Assembly (NCBI RefSeq): GCF_017654315.1
Contig: NZ_CP072203.1
Coordinates: forward strand, 4,960,001-5,024,000
From: Gordonia polyisoprenivorans
GTDB lineage: Bacteria > Actinomycetota > Actinomycetes > Mycobacteriales > Mycobacteriaceae
Reading direction: 5' to 3'
DNA length: 64,000 bases
The position numbers were made by a program, and so were the translations under genes. Shown one piece after another: positions 63,001 through 64,000 of the stretch; position 1 is the stretch's first letter, and the number at the start of each line of letters is the position of its first letter. The notes beneath the pieces were generated by a model. That model made no database searches. It was not told the origin of the DNA and saw only the letters and a list, made by a program, of their open reading frames with translations.

Positions 63001-63905
63001 ACCTCGGCGGGTCGCACGATCACCTCCCGCAGCTGTGCGGGCAGCATCGGCGTGACGAGCAGCTGCGAGTCGGCCAGCACCGACGCGATGATCGGCCCGG
63101 CGGCGGCACGCTCGTAGAAGTCGGCGCGCAACACCCCAATCACCACGGTGCGCCGGCGCCCGGTGTACTCGGCCAGCCGGGTGGTCAGCCGTGCCCGCCC
63201 GGCGGAATCACCCTGGGTCCACAGCTCCTCGAGCTGATCGATCACAAGCAGCGCCGGACCGTCGCCGGGCGTCTCATCGAGTGTTGCGACGGCCTGCTCG
63301 AGTGCGGCGGCCGGATCGTCGCCGGGCTCCATGACTGCCGCGCGCCAGTCGATGAACGGCTCCTGCGTGCCGATGCGCGGTAGCAGGCCCGCCCGAACGA
63401 GCGATGACTTGCCCACCCCGGATGCCCCGACCACCGCGACGGCGTGCAGCCAGCCGGGCCCACCGTCTCCGACCGACTGGTCCGGCTCCGGGCCGGGACC
63501 GGGCACAGTCTCGGGAAGCCGGGAGCGCACCATGTCGGCGAGCCGGTCGATCAGCTCGTCGCGACCGAAGAACCAGGCCCCGTCGTCGGCCGAGAACGGC
63601 GCGAAGCCCCGGTACGGCGACACCGCCGACGCCGACCTGCGGGCGCGCCGCGACGACCGTTCGGCCGCGGCCCACCACCGCTGGACGTCGGCCTCCTCGA
63701 CGACGCCGCACGTGGCCAGGACACGCTCGAACATCTCCCGGCTCGCCCGCGTCGGGGCGTGCTGTCCGGCGAACCACCCGGCGACCGTGCCCAGCAGCGC
63801 GCCGGCGTCGGACGCGACCTCGCGCACACTCATCCCGGACCGTTCGCGGAGCCCGGTGAGGGCGCGGCCGAGCTCGTCGCGGGTGTGCACAGCATCGGGT
63901 CCCAT
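60078..63905 (-). CDS. HTH-STAND NTPase (nSTAND1) with WD40 beta-propeller
   Basis: 1275 aa. Residues 5-75: an Xre-like HTH (ELGRALTGLRERSGMSVREVASDAGALLGTVAGWFAG). Residues 98-115: nSTAND1 entry YRGFAPFSADDGAWFFGRD. Walker A GASGVGKSS at 160-168 and Walker B LLVIDQLEE at 219-227. A helical STAND region with LSHALRAT, HVAHEALL-like VAHEALLTAWPRL. Then one membrane helix (about 545-570, IALTAGVFGIVAVTAAVIAVI) and WD40-like blades (about 620-1250). The propeller is therefore probably extracytoplasmic, or the helix is peripheral. STAND NTPases switch on ligand sensing; in bacteria some act in antiphage defence. No effector is visible here. Confidence 0.85.
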   Translation of the reverse strand: MGPDAVHTRDELGRALTGLRERSGMSVREVASDAGALLGTVAGWFAGQHAPTRASREMFERVLATCGVVEEADVQRWWAAAERSSRRARRSASAVSPYRGFAPFSADDGAWFFGRDELIDRLADMVRSRLPETVPGPGPEPDQSVGDGGPGWLHAVAVVGASGVGKSSLVRAGLLPRIGTQEPFIDWRAAVMEPGDDPAAALEQAVATLDETPGDGPALLVIDQLEELWTQGDSAGRARLTTRLAEYTGRRRTVVIGVLRADFYERAAAGPIIASVLADSQLLVTPMLPAQLREVIVRPAEVAGLTVDDDLVTMLLDDVAPSTSVRPVGAGVLPLLSHALRATWEKSDRRRLTVRDYVSTGRISGAVEQTAESVYDSLDDAQRDVARRILLEMVNVDEETVTRRTVRLADLDADDPAGDNRHVLETFAAARLVTVTTSHAQVAHEALLTAWPRLGEWIDADRERLLLRRRLQTLRDTWEANGRPDDLLPLRARLEMFRPLADDGSSLDQASRGFLEAGEARVRAQDAQERRRSRQLRRIALTAGVFGIVAVTAAVIAVITGVHAVGQREQAEAARNQALSRQLAIQSSELEDRDPFLAAQLAMVAYQTSPTLEARSRLIDATGHGVPNRFVGEGGSVLLARSVSLLVAAGGGGQVRVFDVSDRGIDRQVTTFRAPGGGGRLGGVAILPGTSTVLLGGRGTLTAWNVADPAHPVRAFDFPDVGGDVNAITVSPDGRFVVAAVPEVGVQAWVNSAGAWRPVPLPGKVAGVAGAAAFSPDSRSLATSSANRRIDLWRIDGDAIVATGEIPLDAWRDNELAQGLTYTPDGTRLAAALRSRVIDVVDVTDPAAPRKVAGFGGFDSYVTAVAVNAAGTEIAGAGADNTLRIFDLANPSAAPRILTAASNAVSVVFAGDHVIASSDDGRVQDWPPTSNRTVVGTNSVYQIPANGSTTRLLAADSGTDGRITQWDIESGGLRRAGPDLVPPPGIVYSGAVTMSPSGRIATMGTVTGAVQFADMSNPADPHLVGTVDAQHTLNETVDYSERSHLAVTGATDSNIVTVIDASDLAAPKVVSTFDAGGGVWWTTLSPDGRRLAVATSTGVVQLLDLTDPAAPRAYPHPIDFEGAALAVRFSAPRGDRIVATSEERAVVVADVSNPQAPHTVATLTGPAGQLYSAGFSADGSHVIAGGGNSEVWVWNLADGGSAEVVMRSFPGRVYDVRFAPDDRILAAGEGGVIESWELDTAAIIDAQCAQVGDQITEEEWDTYVRGMGYQPPCGR

Positions 63906-64000
63906 GGCGAGAAGAGTCCTTGTCGTCGGACCAGATTCGCGCTGGTCAGCGTATCGAGAAATGTATCGACTTCCGATTCTCAGCCACCGCGGCGCGCTTC
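63906..64000. other. Upstream region of the STAND-WD40 gene at the window edge
   Basis: 95 bp with no supported gene. It must hold the promoter of the STAND-WD40 gene; the edge cuts the neighbour. Confidence 0.4.

Overview
The window is a contiguous, GC-rich actinobacterial chromosome segment with dense, short-gapped genes, many ATGA/GTGA overlaps and frequent GTG starts. The gene content points to a mycolic-acid actinomycete (Mycobacteriales), most plausibly Gordonia or a close relative: a mycofactocin locus, a KstR-type steroid operator in front of kshB, Mce-associated proteins, SigC with a CtpB-type copper ATPase, a VKOR/DsbA pair and a CYP136-like P450 cluster. The genus is inference; no rRNA or tRNA gene is visible.

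Layout. 1-7.8 kb: end of a DrrAB-type ABC exporter (-), then + strand genes for a GT2 glycosyltransferase, a small GNAT-like protein, a Ser/Thr kinase, and a translationally coupled polysaccharide pyruvyl transferase / QueC-like PP-loop ATPase pair. 7.8-13.1 kb: the S10 ribosomal operon (-), rpsJ-rplC-rplD-rplW-rplB-rpsS-rplV-rpsC-rplP-rpmC-rpsQ. 13.5-16 kb: a Gly/Pro/Gln-rich membrane protein and two paralogous tiny secreted proteins sharing an unusual aromatic C-terminus. 16-24 kb: a DUF4442 hotdog protein, an amidotransferase of the NAGGN (N-acetylglutaminylglutamine amide) type coupled to an S9 peptidase and a GntR regulator, then an NCS1 permease and a hydantoin-type racemase.

24-36 kb is a copper/cell-envelope redox region: sigC, ctpB-like ATPase, zf-HC2 membrane anti-sigma-like protein, CopD-CtaG fusion, DsbA-VKOR disulfide pair, a NiCoT transporter behind a cobalamin riboswitch, then a CopC-CopD, YcnI and DUF5134 set. 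36-46.3 kb is the mycofactocin locus, split in two: mftA-B-C-D (-) with divergent mftR (+), and mftE-F-G (-). Between the halves lie two + strand genes, an alpha-methylacyl-CoA racemase-like enzyme and a mycofactocin-type SDR whose promoter carries a KstR-like box. 46.7-48.2 kb: kshB behind a perfect KstR-type palindrome plus a DoxX-like protein. 48.3-64 kb: ClC channel, AlkD-like protein, FAD reductase, four tandem Mce-associated proteins, SDR-TetR-P450, menC, DUF2236, an alpha/beta hydrolase and a large HTH-STAND-WD40 protein.

Two features run through the window. Many genes start 6-7 nt after a TANNNT -10 hexamer, so they are probably leaderless, and this fixes several start codons. Three intergenic arrays of a related 21-bp tandem repeat (exact 21-bp period, at least 22 units) sit around the mycofactocin locus; with the second half of the mft genes displaced, this is the most unusual structure here. 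A QueC-like/pyruvyl-transferase pair, a structured RNA candidate upstream of the kinase gene, the GFW-tail secreted paralogues and the STAND-WD40 protein are further candidates for undescribed biology.
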